A stretch of 64,000 bases of DNA from Moritella sp. JT01 (lineage in GTDB: Bacteria > Pseudomonadota > Gammaproteobacteria > Enterobacterales > Moritellaceae), in contig NZ_LOCN01000030.1 in the NCBI RefSeq assembly GCF_001574435.1, forward strand, positions 1 through 64,000. The letters run 5' to 3'. Below are positions 31,258 to 40,516 of this stretch, one piece after another. Within the stretch, counting starts at the first letter, position 1, and the number at the start of each line of letters is the position of its first letter. A program made the translations under genes and the position numbers. The notes beneath the pieces are model-generated. The model was not told where the DNA came from and ran no database searches. It saw only the letters and a program-made list of their open reading frames with translations.

Positions 31258-31998
31258 CTAGTGTACTGTCCACAGTGCATCACCAACGATACCAAGTCGT
31301 TCATCATGCGCTTTCAATTCATCATCCGTTGCTTGCACCACTTTCAATGGCGTTCGGGTTGCAGCAAGTCGACGAATACCATTGCCACCTTGTGAATTAG
31401 CACCATCTTGCGATAAATTCAATTTAGTTTGGCCACCTGTCATAAACAGATAGACGTCCGCCAAAATCTCCGCATCCAGTAATGCCCCATGCAGGGTACG
31501 GTGCGAGTTATCAATACCATAACGGGTACACAACACATCTAAGTTGTTTCGTTTACCCGGAAAAAGTTTCTTCGCGATAGCTAATGTATCGGTAATCTTA
31601 CAAATTTCTTTAGTTTCAGGCAGACCTTTATTTAGCAATCTAAATTCATGGTCCAGAAAGTTAATATCAAACGACGCGTTGTGAGCGACCAATTCTGCGC
31701 CATCGATAAAGGCAATAAACTCGTCTGCGATGGTAGAAAAAGCGGGCTTGTCTTGTAAGAATTCATCGGTAATGCCGTGTACCGCTATCGCTTCAGGATC
31801 AACAAGACGGTCAGGTTTGATATAGACATGGTAAGTACGGCCAGTAGGACGGCGATTGATCAACTCAATACAACCAATTTCAATCACGCGGTGGCCAATG
31901 TGTACACCACCCGCGCCCATATTCATACCGGTAGTTTCTGTATCAAAAACGATTACACGACCAGCACCCTGTATTAACTCTGCATTGTCCAACGACAT
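31258..31998 (-). CDS. dnaQ: DNA polymerase III epsilon subunit
   Basis: Proofreading 3'-5' exonuclease of 246 aa, DEDDh type: VFDTETTG (Exo I), HNASFDINFLDHE (Exo II) and HGALLDAEILADVY (Exo III). A C-terminal linker binds the alpha subunit. The ATG at 31998 follows an AGGTGG; upstream GTG codons overlap that site. In E. coli rnhA is the divergent neighbour; it is absent here. Confidence 0.95.
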   Translation of the reverse strand: MSLDNAELIQGAGRVIVFDTETTGMNMGAGGVHIGHRVIEIGCIELINRRPTGRTYHVYIKPDRLVDPEAIAVHGITDEFLQDKPAFSTIADEFIAFIDGAELVAHNASFDINFLDHEFRLLNKGLPETKEICKITDTLAIAKKLFPGKRNNLDVLCTRYGIDNSHRTLHGALLDAEILADVYLFMTGGQTKLNLSQDGANSQGGNGIRRLAATRTPLKVVQATDDELKAHDERLGIVGDALWTVH

Positions 31999-32088
31999 AA
32001 ATTTCACCACCTAAATTAAACTGTCGCTATTCTAATATGAATTAGCGTTCGATTCACCTGATAACAGTCGTAAAATCGTCAAGAAAGG

Positions 32089-32838
32089 TTAAGAGGGTTT
32101 ATGTGGTAATTTTTGTGTCGCCCCTGTCGGCATAAAACGGCGACTAGTTCGACTCACTTGCCACCAATTTTTGACCGGTGATATCGGTGCTCGACGTTTA
32201 CGCGCGACAATAAAGTAAACTGATAAAAATGAAGGGAAATGCATTTGACCGATACTCTCAGACCACCAGGTTAATGGTTTTCTACCTAAAAAAGACGTAA
32301 AGCCAAAGCGGTCATCTTGAATAATTTCAAAACCGAGTAATTCAAGCCAATCTTTAATACGCGCAGGGGTAAACATTCGACCCGACCAAGGAGGGTGGTT
32401 ACGCTTCACTCCAAGTAGTTTAACTAAACCACATAATGATAGCGGATTATAGCCACTTAAGATCAGGTAGCCATCACCCGTTAAGACTCGCTCAACCTCT
32501 CGTAATACTTGATGCGGATCGGCAGAAAAATCCAATGATTGAGTTAAAATACAAGCATCAATACAATTTTCTTGAAAGGGTAAATGTGCAGGATCAATAA
32601 ATACCCCGCCCATACCTTGTTCTGACGTCGCTGTGACTTGGTGTTGTATACTGCTACCAAAACAATTAAGCTCAGCACTTAGCGAACCTAATTTTAGTAA
32701 ATGATAACCAAATATTTTCGGGCACCAGACATCAAGACGTGCTTGAATTTGACTCGCAAGCCACCCTCCCATTGGCAGATCATTCCAAGAATGGGGAATT
32801 GTTATCTCATGCTTATGATGTGCAGGTTTTATTAACAC
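32089..32838 (-). CDS. yafS: YafS-like SAM methyltransferase
   Basis: A 249-aa class I methyltransferase-like protein. The SAM-binding part is modest: LPFQENCIDACILTQSLDFSADP matches motif II/III and ILSGYNPLSL follows, while the usual glycine-rich motif I is weak. It is related to E. coli YafS, which also sits beside gloB. Substrate unknown. A basic C-terminal tail is present. Start is a GTG. It diverges from gloB across 65 bp. Confidence 0.8.
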   Translation of the reverse strand: MLIKPAHHKHEITIPHSWNDLPMGGWLASQIQARLDVWCPKIFGYHLLKLGSLSAELNCFGSSIQHQVTATSEQGMGGVFIDPAHLPFQENCIDACILTQSLDFSADPHQVLREVERVLTGDGYLILSGYNPLSLCGLVKLLGVKRNHPPWSGRMFTPARIKDWLELLGFEIIQDDRFGFTSFLGRKPLTWWSESIGQMHFPSFLSVYFIVARKRRAPISPVKNWWQVSRTSRRFMPTGATQKLPHKPS

Positions 32839-32903
32839 GGCTATATCCGCTAAAATTTTGTTTTATATATAATTAAAGATAATCCCATAAAGAGAACGAT
32901 GCA

Positions 32904-33680
32904 ATGCTTGAAGTCATTTCTATACCCACATTTAACGACAATTATGTTTGGTTAATCAAAAACACTGAAAATAATCACTGTTGTATCGTCGATCCAGGCC
33001 AATCCGAAGCGGTATTACAAGTTATCCATCAACAGAACTTAATTCTCGATGCCATTTTAATTACTCACCATCATTATGATCATATTGATGGTATTAATGA
33101 CATTCTGGCCGCATCAATCCAACCCGTTCATATCTATTCATCTATTGCTATCGATGTAGCGGCACCCGTCACCTTGGTCGCCGAAAATAGCCAGTTAAGC
33201 TTATTAGATAATAGTTTAGCTTTAACCGTTATGACGACACCAGGACACAAACGCGAACATGTGGTTTACTATAACCAGACGATGCTGTTCTCTGGTGATA
33301 CGTTATTCTCTGGTGGTTGCGGTCGACTTCTGGATGGTAGCGCGACAGAATTGTTTTCATCACTACAACGTATTAAAGCCTTAGATGAACACATTTTGGT
33401 GTATCCAGCTCACGAATATACCCAAGCTAATTTAATGTTTTGCTATGCCGTCGAACCACAAAATAAAGCACTAAAAAAACATATCGAATATACGGCTAAA
33501 TTACGTCAGCAAGGACTACCAACCGTACCCAACAGCCTTAAAAGTGAAAAACAGATCAATGTTTTCTTACGTACCAACGAAGCAACAGTAAGTATGGCGA
33601 TGGAGCATAAACTACTTGATATACTCACCAGCGAGCAAGCCGTATTCGCTGCATTAAGAGTCTGGAAAGATCATTTTTAA
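32904..33680 (+). CDS. gloB: Hydroxyacylglutathione hydrolase (glyoxalase II)
   Basis: Metallo-beta-lactamase-fold enzyme of 258 aa that hydrolyses S-lactoylglutathione. Metal ligands are in THHHYDHIDG (about 53-62), with later histidines in TPGHKREHVVY and YPAHEYTQANL. Typical length. It is divergent from yafS and upstream of mltD, as in E. coli. Confidence 0.95.
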   Translation: MLEVISIPTFNDNYVWLIKNTENNHCCIVDPGQSEAVLQVIHQQNLILDAILITHHHYDHIDGINDILAASIQPVHIYSSIAIDVAAPVTLVAENSQLSLLDNSLALTVMTTPGHKREHVVYYNQTMLFSGDTLFSGGCGRLLDGSATELFSSLQRIKALDEHILVYPAHEYTQANLMFCYAVEPQNKALKKHIEYTAKLRQQGLPTVPNSLKSEKQINVFLRTNEATVSMAMEHKLLDILTSEQAVFAALRVWKDHF

Positions 33681-33774
33681 CCAGAAAATAAGCATACATA
33701 TCCCAAATGATACACTTGCTTTGTATTCCCTTGGGGATTAGCATATCAGGGTTGTTCACTAATATAAGACGAAT

Positions 33775-35379
33775 ATGAAATTTAAATTATCCATTCCGGT
33801 ATTGATATTACTGACCGGGTGTCAAATGACGCCTAAAGATCGTAGTAACGATGAGCAAACTACTATAACGCCTGTCGTTGCCCAATCTCAAGAAGCCAGC
33901 AATAAAGAGAGCGGTTTAGATAGTATTACAGAAAAAAATATTGCTAAACTCATTATTGCCGAAGACGTTACTGTCGAGCCAATTGATAATGTTTGGGTCC
34001 GTATTTCTGAGCAAATGACCATTCCGATTCCCGATAATGCACGTATTGCAAAACACCGTAATTGGTACTTAAAGCATCCACAGCACTTAAAAACAGTATC
34101 ACAGCGCGCAGAACCGTTTCTATATCTTATTGTTGAAGAACTCGAGCGTCGTAACTTACCGCTAGAACTGGCGCTATTACCTGTCGTCGAAAGTGCATTT
34201 GACCCCTTTGCGTACTCACACGGCAGTGCATCGGGTATGTGGCAATTTGTTCCAGGTACAGCGAAACGTTTCGGCCTCGAACAAAACTGGTGGTACGATG
34301 GCCGTCGTGATGTACTGGCATCGACCAGCGCCGCATTAACTTATATGGAATACCTAAACCGTCGATTCAAAGGCGACTGGCTGCATGCCCTTGCCTCTTA
34401 CAATTCCGGTGAAGGTCGCGTAGGACGTTCCATTAAGCGTAACCAAAAAGCCGGTTTACCGACTGATTTCTGGTCTCTGTCTCTGCCAAAAGAAACAGAG
34501 GCATACGTCCCTAAATTATTAGCGCTTGCTGATATTTTAAAAAACCCAGAAAAATACAATGTCACGCTACCTGTGATTGATAACGAGCCTGCTATTCAGC
34601 AAGTTGACGTTAACAGCCAAATAGACTTAGCACTTGCCGCTGACTTAGCGGGTATGGACGTCGCTCAGCTACAACGTCTCAATCCAGGTTTCAATCAATG
34701 GGCAACAGCGCCAGATGGACCACATACGTTATTAATTCCTAATGAGAATGTAGAAAAATTCAAAACTGCATTAGCAAAAACGGATACCAAAGGTCGTCTA
34801 AACTGGGTTCGCTATAAAGTGAAGTCAGGCGATAGCCTAAGCGAGGTTGCGCAAAACTATAATACCTCAAGCAAGATCATTGCCTCGGTTAATAATCTAG
34901 ACAGCAGCATGATCAAAATCGGCCAAGCGTTACTTATCCCAATGGCAGCGAAAGAACTCGATTATTATAAATTTAGCGAATCATCACGCATCACGCGTCG
35001 CCAAGAAAAACCAGCAGGCCGTTTTAAAATTGTACATAAAGTGCAATCAGGTGATAATTTATGGGATATTTCACGGGCCTATAAAGTTAACTACAAAAGT
35101 TTGGCAAAATGGAATAATATCGCGCCTAAAGATGCACTGAAGATCAATCAAAAGCTCGTGGTTTGGCAAGGTAAAAAACAAGGCAGCGCTAATGGCAAAG
35201 GTATTATGCGTAATATTACCTATAAAGTCCGTCAAGGCGACTCGCTTGCACGTATTGCTAATAAGTTTAATGTCAGAATTAAAGACCTTGTTCGATGGAA
35301 TGGACTGGCTCATCAGAAGTATATCCAACCAGGGCAAGCACTCCGCCTCTATATTGATGTAACAAAAGTAAATACCTAG
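33775..35379 (+). CDS. mltD: Membrane-bound lytic transglycosylase D
   Basis: A 534-aa peptidoglycan lytic transglycosylase and lipoprotein (lipobox LTGC, C15). The SLT domain (about 120-260) has the catalytic Glu in LPVVESAFDP and the GMWQF and ASYNSGEGRV motifs. Three LysM repeats follow at about 345-388, 422-462 and 484-528 (YKVKSGDSL, HKVQSGDNLW, YKVRQGDSL) and bind peptidoglycan. Confidence 0.96.
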   Translation: MKFKLSIPVLILLTGCQMTPKDRSNDEQTTITPVVAQSQEASNKESGLDSITEKNIAKLIIAEDVTVEPIDNVWVRISEQMTIPIPDNARIAKHRNWYLKHPQHLKTVSQRAEPFLYLIVEELERRNLPLELALLPVVESAFDPFAYSHGSASGMWQFVPGTAKRFGLEQNWWYDGRRDVLASTSAALTYMEYLNRRFKGDWLHALASYNSGEGRVGRSIKRNQKAGLPTDFWSLSLPKETEAYVPKLLALADILKNPEKYNVTLPVIDNEPAIQQVDVNSQIDLALAADLAGMDVAQLQRLNPGFNQWATAPDGPHTLLIPNENVEKFKTALAKTDTKGRLNWVRYKVKSGDSLSEVAQNYNTSSKIIASVNNLDSSMIKIGQALLIPMAAKELDYYKFSESSRITRRQEKPAGRFKIVHKVQSGDNLWDISRAYKVNYKSLAKWNNIAPKDALKINQKLVVWQGKKQGSANGKGIMRNITYKVRQGDSLARIANKFNVRIKDLVRWNGLAHQKYIQPGQALRLYIDVTKVNT

Positions 35380-35437
35380 TTAACTCATCAATAACAGCTC
35401 ATCACACTATGTATAACTTAAAAATAATACACGCATA

Positions 35438-35484
35438 AAAAATGGCTTACGCTAAGATTTAACTCTTAACCGTAAGCCATTTTT
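35438..35484. terminator. Bidirectional terminator
   Basis: A perfect 14-bp stem (35438-35451 with 35471-35484) with A and T runs at its ends and a 19-nt loop. It ends mltD on the plus strand and the chalcone-isomerase-like gene on the minus strand. Confidence 0.8.
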
Positions 35485-35525
35485 ATTACGCTTAATTTCA
35501 TGTTTAACACTCGTTAAAACATGAA

Positions 35526-36077
35526 TTATAAACCAAGCATATCGTCTTTCAGATCATCATCAGCAGGTTTATCACCTAGCCAGATAGACAACACGGCTTG
35601 ACGAAAAACGTCGTTATTAATCGTCGATAATTTTTCATTATTTTTATACGTTACTAAACCTTTTCCTGGCGTACTCACTAAAGTAAATTGATCACCTTTA
35701 ACAATTTCTTCGCTAAACACACCAATAAATTCTGCAATTTCAGCTGAGATTGGCGCTGTATTACCTTCAGTTGCACCATCAAAACCGTCATTAATCGCCG
35801 ATACCATTTTCTCTGACGTAATCAACCCAGAAATAATATTCAGACGAATTGCACTTACATCTTGGCTTTTTACTACATCCTTATTCACTTTTTGTGTAAA
35901 TAGCGAACCTACGTACAGATCAATAAAGAATTTACTACGAACACCCGCACCTTGATAATTAAGTGATGAACCTTCGAGAGATACATTATCTGGAACTGAA
36001 ACGCCTGACACTTCCTGTGCAGCATTTACAGAAAAACTTAATAGCATTGCAGACGCTAGAGTTGCTAATTTATTCAT
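35526..36077 (-). CDS. Chalcone isomerase-like secreted protein
   Basis: A 183-aa protein with a signal peptide (about 1-19, ending VNA). The body (GVSVPDNVSLEGSSLNYQGAGVRSKFFIDLYVGSL) matches the chalcone-isomerase-like family of bacterial periplasmic proteins. These usually lack isomerase activity; their role is unknown, lipid binding being a common suggestion. Single-gene unit. Confidence 0.8.
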   Translation of the reverse strand: MNKLATLASAMLLSFSVNAAQEVSGVSVPDNVSLEGSSLNYQGAGVRSKFFIDLYVGSLFTQKVNKDVVKSQDVSAIRLNIISGLITSEKMVSAINDGFDGATEGNTAPISAEIAEFIGVFSEEIVKGDQFTLVSTPGKGLVTYKNNEKLSTINNDVFRQAVLSIWLGDKPADDDLKDDMLGL

Positions 36078-36204
36078 GACTTAATCCTATGTGGGTCAGT
36101 ATTAAAACTCTAATTTAACCATAAAGAGACTAGAGCTAAAACTCTAAGTCTTTATATTACACCAATTTAATACCATTTAATTACGACTCAATTAATACCT
36201 AATA

Positions 36205-36239
36205 AAAAAGCCACTCATTACTATAATGAGTGGCTTTTT
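36205..36239 (-). terminator. Terminator of the AgcS gene
   Basis: A perfect 16-bp stem (36205-36220 with 36224-36239) with a 3-nt loop, ending in a T-run on both strands. It is about 35 bp after the symporter stop. Confidence 0.88.
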
Positions 36240-36274
36240 CTAATTTTACAATGCTAATGTAACGTAACTAAATG

Positions 36275-37690
36275 CTATTTTTTAAATTTAGAATTCCAAA
36301 TTTCACTGTTAATTTTTTTATCAATTTCAGGGTATTCAGAACTATCAAATGTAGGCGTCTTACCTTCAGCGAGTTGTTTATTGTAATCTTTCGCAACGAT
36401 GATGACATACTTAGACAACATTAAGATGGCGATAATATTGACCAGCGCCATCAAGCCCATTGATGCATCAGCCATGTTCCAGATCAGATCTGATTTCGCA
36501 ACAGCACCAAACATCACCATACCTAAAACAGCAGCACGGAAGATCCATATCATTACTTTTGAATCACGGTTCAAAAATAAGATACTTGTTTCAGCGTATG
36601 AATAGTTCGCAACAATTGACGTAAATGCGAAGAATAAGATCGCAATAGCAACAAAGGTACTACCCCAATCGCCGACATGCGATGACAATGCATGCTGAGT
36701 TAATTCGATACCACCAATGCCCGATGTATCACCAAGGTCAGAAAGTAAAATGATAGACGCAGTCGCAGTACAGATAACGATAGTATCAATAAATACACCT
36801 AGCATCTGAACATAACCTTGTGATGCAGGGTGATTCGGGAATGGTGCAGCACTGGCAGCCGCATTCGGCGCACTACCCATACCCGCTTCATTCGAGAATA
36901 AACCACGTTTAATACCTTGCATCATAGCAACACCTAATGCGCCACCAGCAGCTTCTTCTAAGCCGAATGCAGATTTAATGATGAGTTCGAAAATAGCAGG
37001 TATTTCTGAAATGTTCATTGCAACAACAACAAACGCAATCAGGATATAAGCCAGCGCCATGAATGGTACAACGATTTCAGCAAATGCGCCGATCACACGT
37101 AGACCACCAAAAATGATAAAGCTTGTAAATACAACTAATACGATACCAACGATAGTTTTATCAAAACCAAACGCATTGTGCATTGAATTGGCAATCGCAT
37201 CAGACTGAACAGCATTAAATACCAAACCAAATGCAACGATTAGGCAGACAGAGAATACAACGCCCATCCAACGACGGCCTAGACCTTTTTCCATGTAGTA
37301 AGCGGGACCACCACGGAAGTTGCCGTCAGCATCTTTGGTTTTAAATAATTGCGCTAATGAACTTTCTGCAAAACTAGTCGCCATACCAATAACAGCAATT
37401 AACCACATCCAGAATACTGCACCAGGGCCACCTGCAGTAATTGCTACAGCAACACCAGCAAGGTTACCAGTACCAACACGCGCAGCTAGACTTGTACATA
37501 GCGCTTGAAATGATGATACACCTTCAGTGCTGCTTTTACGGCTACCAGCAAGAACAGAGAACATGTGAGTAAAATGGCGGAACTGAATAAAACCTAATTT
37601 AAAGGTAAAATACAGACCCGTACCGATAAGTAAATAAATCAGTACAGAGCCCCACAGCAGCCCATTGATAAAGTCGATAACTTCCGTCAT
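36275..37690 (-). CDS. Sodium:alanine/glycine symporter (AgcS family)
   Basis: Membrane transporter of 471 aa with about 10-11 hydrophobic helices. Family motifs are present: AARVGTGNLAGVAVAITAGG near 70-90, GGPAYYMEKGLG near 128, and a GLFSNEAGMGSAPNAAA segment near 265. It takes up alanine or glycine with sodium. In Vibrio relatives a glycine riboswitch can precede this gene; I do not see its conserved core here. Confidence 0.93.
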   Translation of the reverse strand: MTEVIDFINGLLWGSVLIYLLIGTGLYFTFKLGFIQFRHFTHMFSVLAGSRKSSTEGVSSFQALCTSLAARVGTGNLAGVAVAITAGGPGAVFWMWLIAVIGMATSFAESSLAQLFKTKDADGNFRGGPAYYMEKGLGRRWMGVVFSVCLIVAFGLVFNAVQSDAIANSMHNAFGFDKTIVGIVLVVFTSFIIFGGLRVIGAFAEIVVPFMALAYILIAFVVVAMNISEIPAIFELIIKSAFGLEEAAGGALGVAMMQGIKRGLFSNEAGMGSAPNAAASAAPFPNHPASQGYVQMLGVFIDTIVICTATASIILLSDLGDTSGIGGIELTQHALSSHVGDWGSTFVAIAILFFAFTSIVANYSYAETSILFLNRDSKVMIWIFRAAVLGMVMFGAVAKSDLIWNMADASMGLMALVNIIAILMLSKYVIIVAKDYNKQLAEGKTPTFDSSEYPEIDKKINSEIWNSKFKK

Positions 37691-38010
37691 ATTTTCTTTT
37701 CCACAATATTATTAAAGTCCATAGATAGCAGTAAATGTAACACCACCAGCTAAACGTGGCGCGGAATATAACATAAAAAACCAGTAAATTGTTAATAAAC
37801 AGGCGTTAAAATTACCGAAGCCGCAATTCCAACCCTAACTAGATACATATATGTAAAATATTCATATCATTTTTTACATAAACTATTTTATACCTTTTTC
37901 ATTTTAGGCCTTTTTACGTGATCTGGCACTCAAATACAGAGTTAAATATGACTAAGGGCCTGAAAAAAATGTTATAGAGAAAGGGTAACTATCATTACAA
38001 AGGTGATCCC
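37691..38010. other. Intergenic region with a 9-13-9 dyad
   Basis: A 320-bp AT-rich divergent region between the AgcS gene and the DUF3545-like gene. It contains TATGTAAAA (37850-37858) and its exact inverse TTTTACATA (37872-37880), separated by 13 bp; this could be an operator. No riboswitch or gene seen. Confidence 0.5.
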
Positions 38011-38178
38011 ATGGAAGGAATAAATCAAGTGTCGATAGAAAATACAAAAAAAGAAACAAAATCGTCTTCAAAACGAAAATGGCGTGAGATTGAGGCGATA
38101 AAAGACAAGCTAAGTTTAGAAAAAGAAATGGATGGTTATAAGGATCCTTTAAGTTATTACTCTGATCTTATTGCTTAA
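38011..38178 (+). CDS. Small DUF3545-like protein
   Basis: A 55-aa basic protein starting at an ATG with AAAGGTGA upstream. The central segment SKRKWREIEAIKDKLSLEKE is the hallmark of the DUF3545 family of marine gammaproteobacteria as I remember it. Function unknown. It has its own terminator right after the stop, so it is probably a genuine monocistronic gene. Confidence 0.75.
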   Translation: MEGINQVSIENTKKETKSSSKRKWREIEAIKDKLSLEKEMDGYKDPLSYYSDLIA

Positions 38179-38180
38179 AT

Positions 38181-38208
38181 AAAAACCGCATTTAATGCGG
38201 TTTTTTTT
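38181..38208 (+). terminator. Terminator of the DUF3545-like gene
   Basis: An 11-bp stem (38181-38191 with 38195-38205), a 3-nt loop and a run of eight T. Confidence 0.9.
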
Positions 38209-38272
38209 AATCTGGATCCCCTATAGCATTGGCTCACCACTATTAACAATAGCCTATCTATATAATTTAATA

Positions 38273-38695
38273 TTACCTCTGAACTTCGGTCAATCGACGA
38301 TTAACAGGGTATCGTTCAAAATCTTCCCAATAATGAATACCACCAATCATTTCTTTTACTACAAACCCTAGAGCTGAAATTTTTAAACCAGCTCTAGATG
38401 CACCATTACAACCAGGCCCCCAACAATAGACTACAAATAAGGTATCTTCATCATACTTCGCGAATGACTCATTATTTATGTCGCTGTGAGGCATGCTTAC
38501 TGCGGTTATTGCATGGCTTTTATTAAACGCTTCTGTAGAACGTACATCTAATAATATATAGTTTTTATTATCAGCTTTAATGTCCGCGTAAACATCTGAA
38601 CAATCAGTTTCGCAAGCAAGTTTGGTCGCAAAAAAATCATGAGCTTTTTGAGCTTGCGCGGCTTGATAAGACAACGTATTTGTATTGCTAAGCAT
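38273..38695 (-). CDS. Rhodanese-like protein
   Basis: A single-domain rhodanese of 140 aa. It has ILLDVRSTEAF near residue 47, a long active-site loop with cysteines (VVYCWGPGCNGASRAG, about 88-103) and GGIHYWEDF near the end. It may carry sulfur as a persulfide; the CWGPGCN loop is longer than in classical rhodaneses. It is divergent from the LysR regulator at 38902, a likely control partner. Confidence 0.85.
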   Translation of the reverse strand: MLSNTNTLSYQAAQAQKAHDFFATKLACETDCSDVYADIKADNKNYILLDVRSTEAFNKSHAITAVSMPHSDINNESFAKYDEDTLFVVYCWGPGCNGASRAGLKISALGFVVKEMIGGIHYWEDFERYPVNRRLTEVQR

Positions 38696-38835
38696 AAAGT
38701 GCTCCTTATATAATATAATTACTCTGGACTGAATCGAACGCTAGTCTTCAATCAATCTAATTTAACGCGATTTAATACAATCTAAAATTCATGATTACTG
38801 AAGCCTACGTTCAACAAAAATGAATAGTAAAATAA

Positions 38836-38871
38836 TTTAGCGAGTATAAAATCTACTTTATACTCGCTAAA
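38836..38871. repeat. Perfect 15-6-15 inverted repeat
   Basis: Arms 38836-38850 and 38857-38871 are exact reverse complements, with a 6-bp spacer (ATCTAC). The repeat ends 30 bp before the TTG start of the LysR gene and has no T-run. It may be the LysR operator or a leader hairpin in its mRNA. Confidence 0.8.
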
Positions 38872-38901
38872 CCTTGTTGGACTTATTAAAGGGAATTGAC
38901 C

Positions 38902-39771
38902 TTGGAATTTTATCATTTACGCTCTTTTGTCGCGGTAGCTGAAATAGGCAATTTGACTCAAGCAGCAAAGCGTCTATATACGACGCCACCAGCTATAAGT
39001 GCTCACATTAAATCGCTTGAGGAAGAACTAGCCACCCCTTTATTTATTCGCTCTAATAAAGGCATGTCTTTAACAGATAAAGGTCAATTATTATTAAAAA
39101 AAGCATATCTAACACTAGATTGCGCTTTAGACTTAGTGAATTTAGCGGCTAATAATCAACATGAGATAATTGGGACATTTCACTTAGGTATTAACTTAAC
39201 AGCCAAGCAGATGAGACTTTCTGAGTTAGTAAAAAACCTACAAGAAAACTGCCCGGGTATCAGCTTGGATATTCATCAGCAATCAACCGGCATAACTATT
39301 AATGACATTAGAGAGCATCGACTAGATGGTGGTTATATTTTTGGTGCTATTCCCGATGACTTTATTGGCGTAGCAGTTATGAAGAAAAAGATAACTACAA
39401 TCGCACCATTTTCGTTTGATTGTAGTAAAATAGTGACTCAAGCGGACCTTTGTATTCACCAATGGATAATGATGGGAGACTATTGTCCTTTTGATGATTT
39501 TCTAAAAGATAAACTTGGAAATAATATCCCCTCTACTATAAAAACGAGTGATGAAACGTCTCGATTAGAATTAGTAAAGAGTGGTCTAGGACTGAGTTTT
39601 CTAGAAATAGAAGAAGCTCTGATGGCAGAAACAAACAAACAAGTTCGAATAATATCTGTATTAGATTTTCCAGCGACACTCTATTTTGTTGTTGCTAAAA
39701 ATAGAGCTCGAGAGCCAGTCATAAGTGCATTAATGCAAGAAGTTAAAATCTTGTGGGATTTGGAATTATAA
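38902..39771 (+). CDS. LysR-family transcriptional regulator
   Basis: A 289-aa regulator: N-terminal winged helix (about 1-60, FVAVAEIGNLTQAAKRLYTTPPAISAHI by segments) and a substrate-binding domain to the end. The start is a TTG: the AAAGGGA at 38888-38894 is well spaced for TTG 38902 and too close for TTG 38896. It is divergent from the rhodanese gene, so control of a sulfur or stress response is plausible but inferred. Confidence 0.9.
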   Translation: MEFYHLRSFVAVAEIGNLTQAAKRLYTTPPAISAHIKSLEEELATPLFIRSNKGMSLTDKGQLLLKKAYLTLDCALDLVNLAANNQHEIIGTFHLGINLTAKQMRLSELVKNLQENCPGISLDIHQQSTGITINDIREHRLDGGYIFGAIPDDFIGVAVMKKKITTIAPFSFDCSKIVTQADLCIHQWIMMGDYCPFDDFLKDKLGNNIPSTIKTSDETSRLELVKSGLGLSFLEIEEALMAETNKQVRIISVLDFPATLYFVVAKNRAREPVISALMQEVKILWDLEL

Positions 39772-39774
39772 AAA

Positions 39775-39800
39775 TGGCTATTCAAATTAATAAATAGCCA
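39775..39800 (-). terminator. Terminator of the hemerythrin gene
   Basis: An 8-bp stem (39775-39782 with 39793-39800); on the minus strand TTTTTAT follows. It lies between two convergent genes. Confidence 0.6.
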
Positions 39801-39846
39801 CAGTTCGACTTAATGGTCTGCATTTCATGCGAAGTGAGTTAGCTAT

Positions 39847-40428
39847 TTATACCAAACAAAGATCTTCTTCTGCTTCACAAGTAAATCCAGCCTGAACGAT
39901 CAGCTGTTTTAATTGGTTATACGTATCATTAAACTCAGCAATAGTCTGAACTTCCTGTAAAGAACCATTTTTCCACAAATGTTCAATATGACACCAATCA
40001 TCAGGTGTAAATTTCTCAGCCATGAGTGGCATCACGACATTCGTTTCATATTGAATATGTGCACGCTGCTTGTTAACAAACTCTTTTAATTGGGCCGCAA
40101 GTTCATCAAACGGCATGACAGAATCAAGCTGGATCATATTTAATGAACTTGATAATTCGCGGCTAAGAAAGTTTAAGCTTTGATGTTCACTGGCTAATCG
40201 ATTCGGCATAGCTGCATCCTCAACATAATGCTCAAGATAGTACGAGTAAATAAGATCTTCTTTTGGGTGATGGTATCGCTCAATATAATTACGTAAATAA
40301 TTAACGATATCACCCATCAGTGTAAAATTAACACCTTCCTGCTCAGACTCGAGTTCTGCTAACTGCTCAGTTAATACATTTAACAGTTGCTCGACTTGTT
40401 TATGATCTTTAATAATGAGAGATAACAT
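39847..40428 (-). CDS. Hemerythrin-domain protein
   Basis: A 193-aa protein of the HHE cation-binding type. It has the helical-bundle histidines in IIKDHKQVEQLL, YIERYHHPKEDLIY, LASEHQSLNF and AHIQYETNVVMPL, which fit a diiron site. The family senses or binds O2 or NO or protects Fe-S enzymes. I use the ATG at 40428, with GGAG upstream, over 40461. Single gene. Confidence 0.85.
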   Translation of the reverse strand: MLSLIIKDHKQVEQLLNVLTEQLAELESEQEGVNFTLMGDIVNYLRNYIERYHHPKEDLIYSYYLEHYVEDAAMPNRLASEHQSLNFLSRELSSSLNMIQLDSVMPFDELAAQLKEFVNKQRAHIQYETNVVMPLMAEKFTPDDWCHIEHLWKNGSLQEVQTIAEFNDTYNQLKQLIVQAGFTCEAEEDLCLV

Positions 40429-40516
40429 ACAAACTCCAATATGAAAATTACCTCCCTTCAAGATATACCTATATAGTATTAGTTTCTTTGATCGAGTTCA
40501 CTGTTTACCCATTTAG

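Noticed and set aside
37691-38010. Glycine riboswitch upstream of the AgcS symporter
   Set aside because: I looked for the conserved paired core on the minus strand and did not find it.
38011-38178. Frameshift at the A-run in the DUF3545-like gene
   Set aside because: On careful recounting the ATG at 38011 and the conserved region are in the same frame, so the gene is intact.
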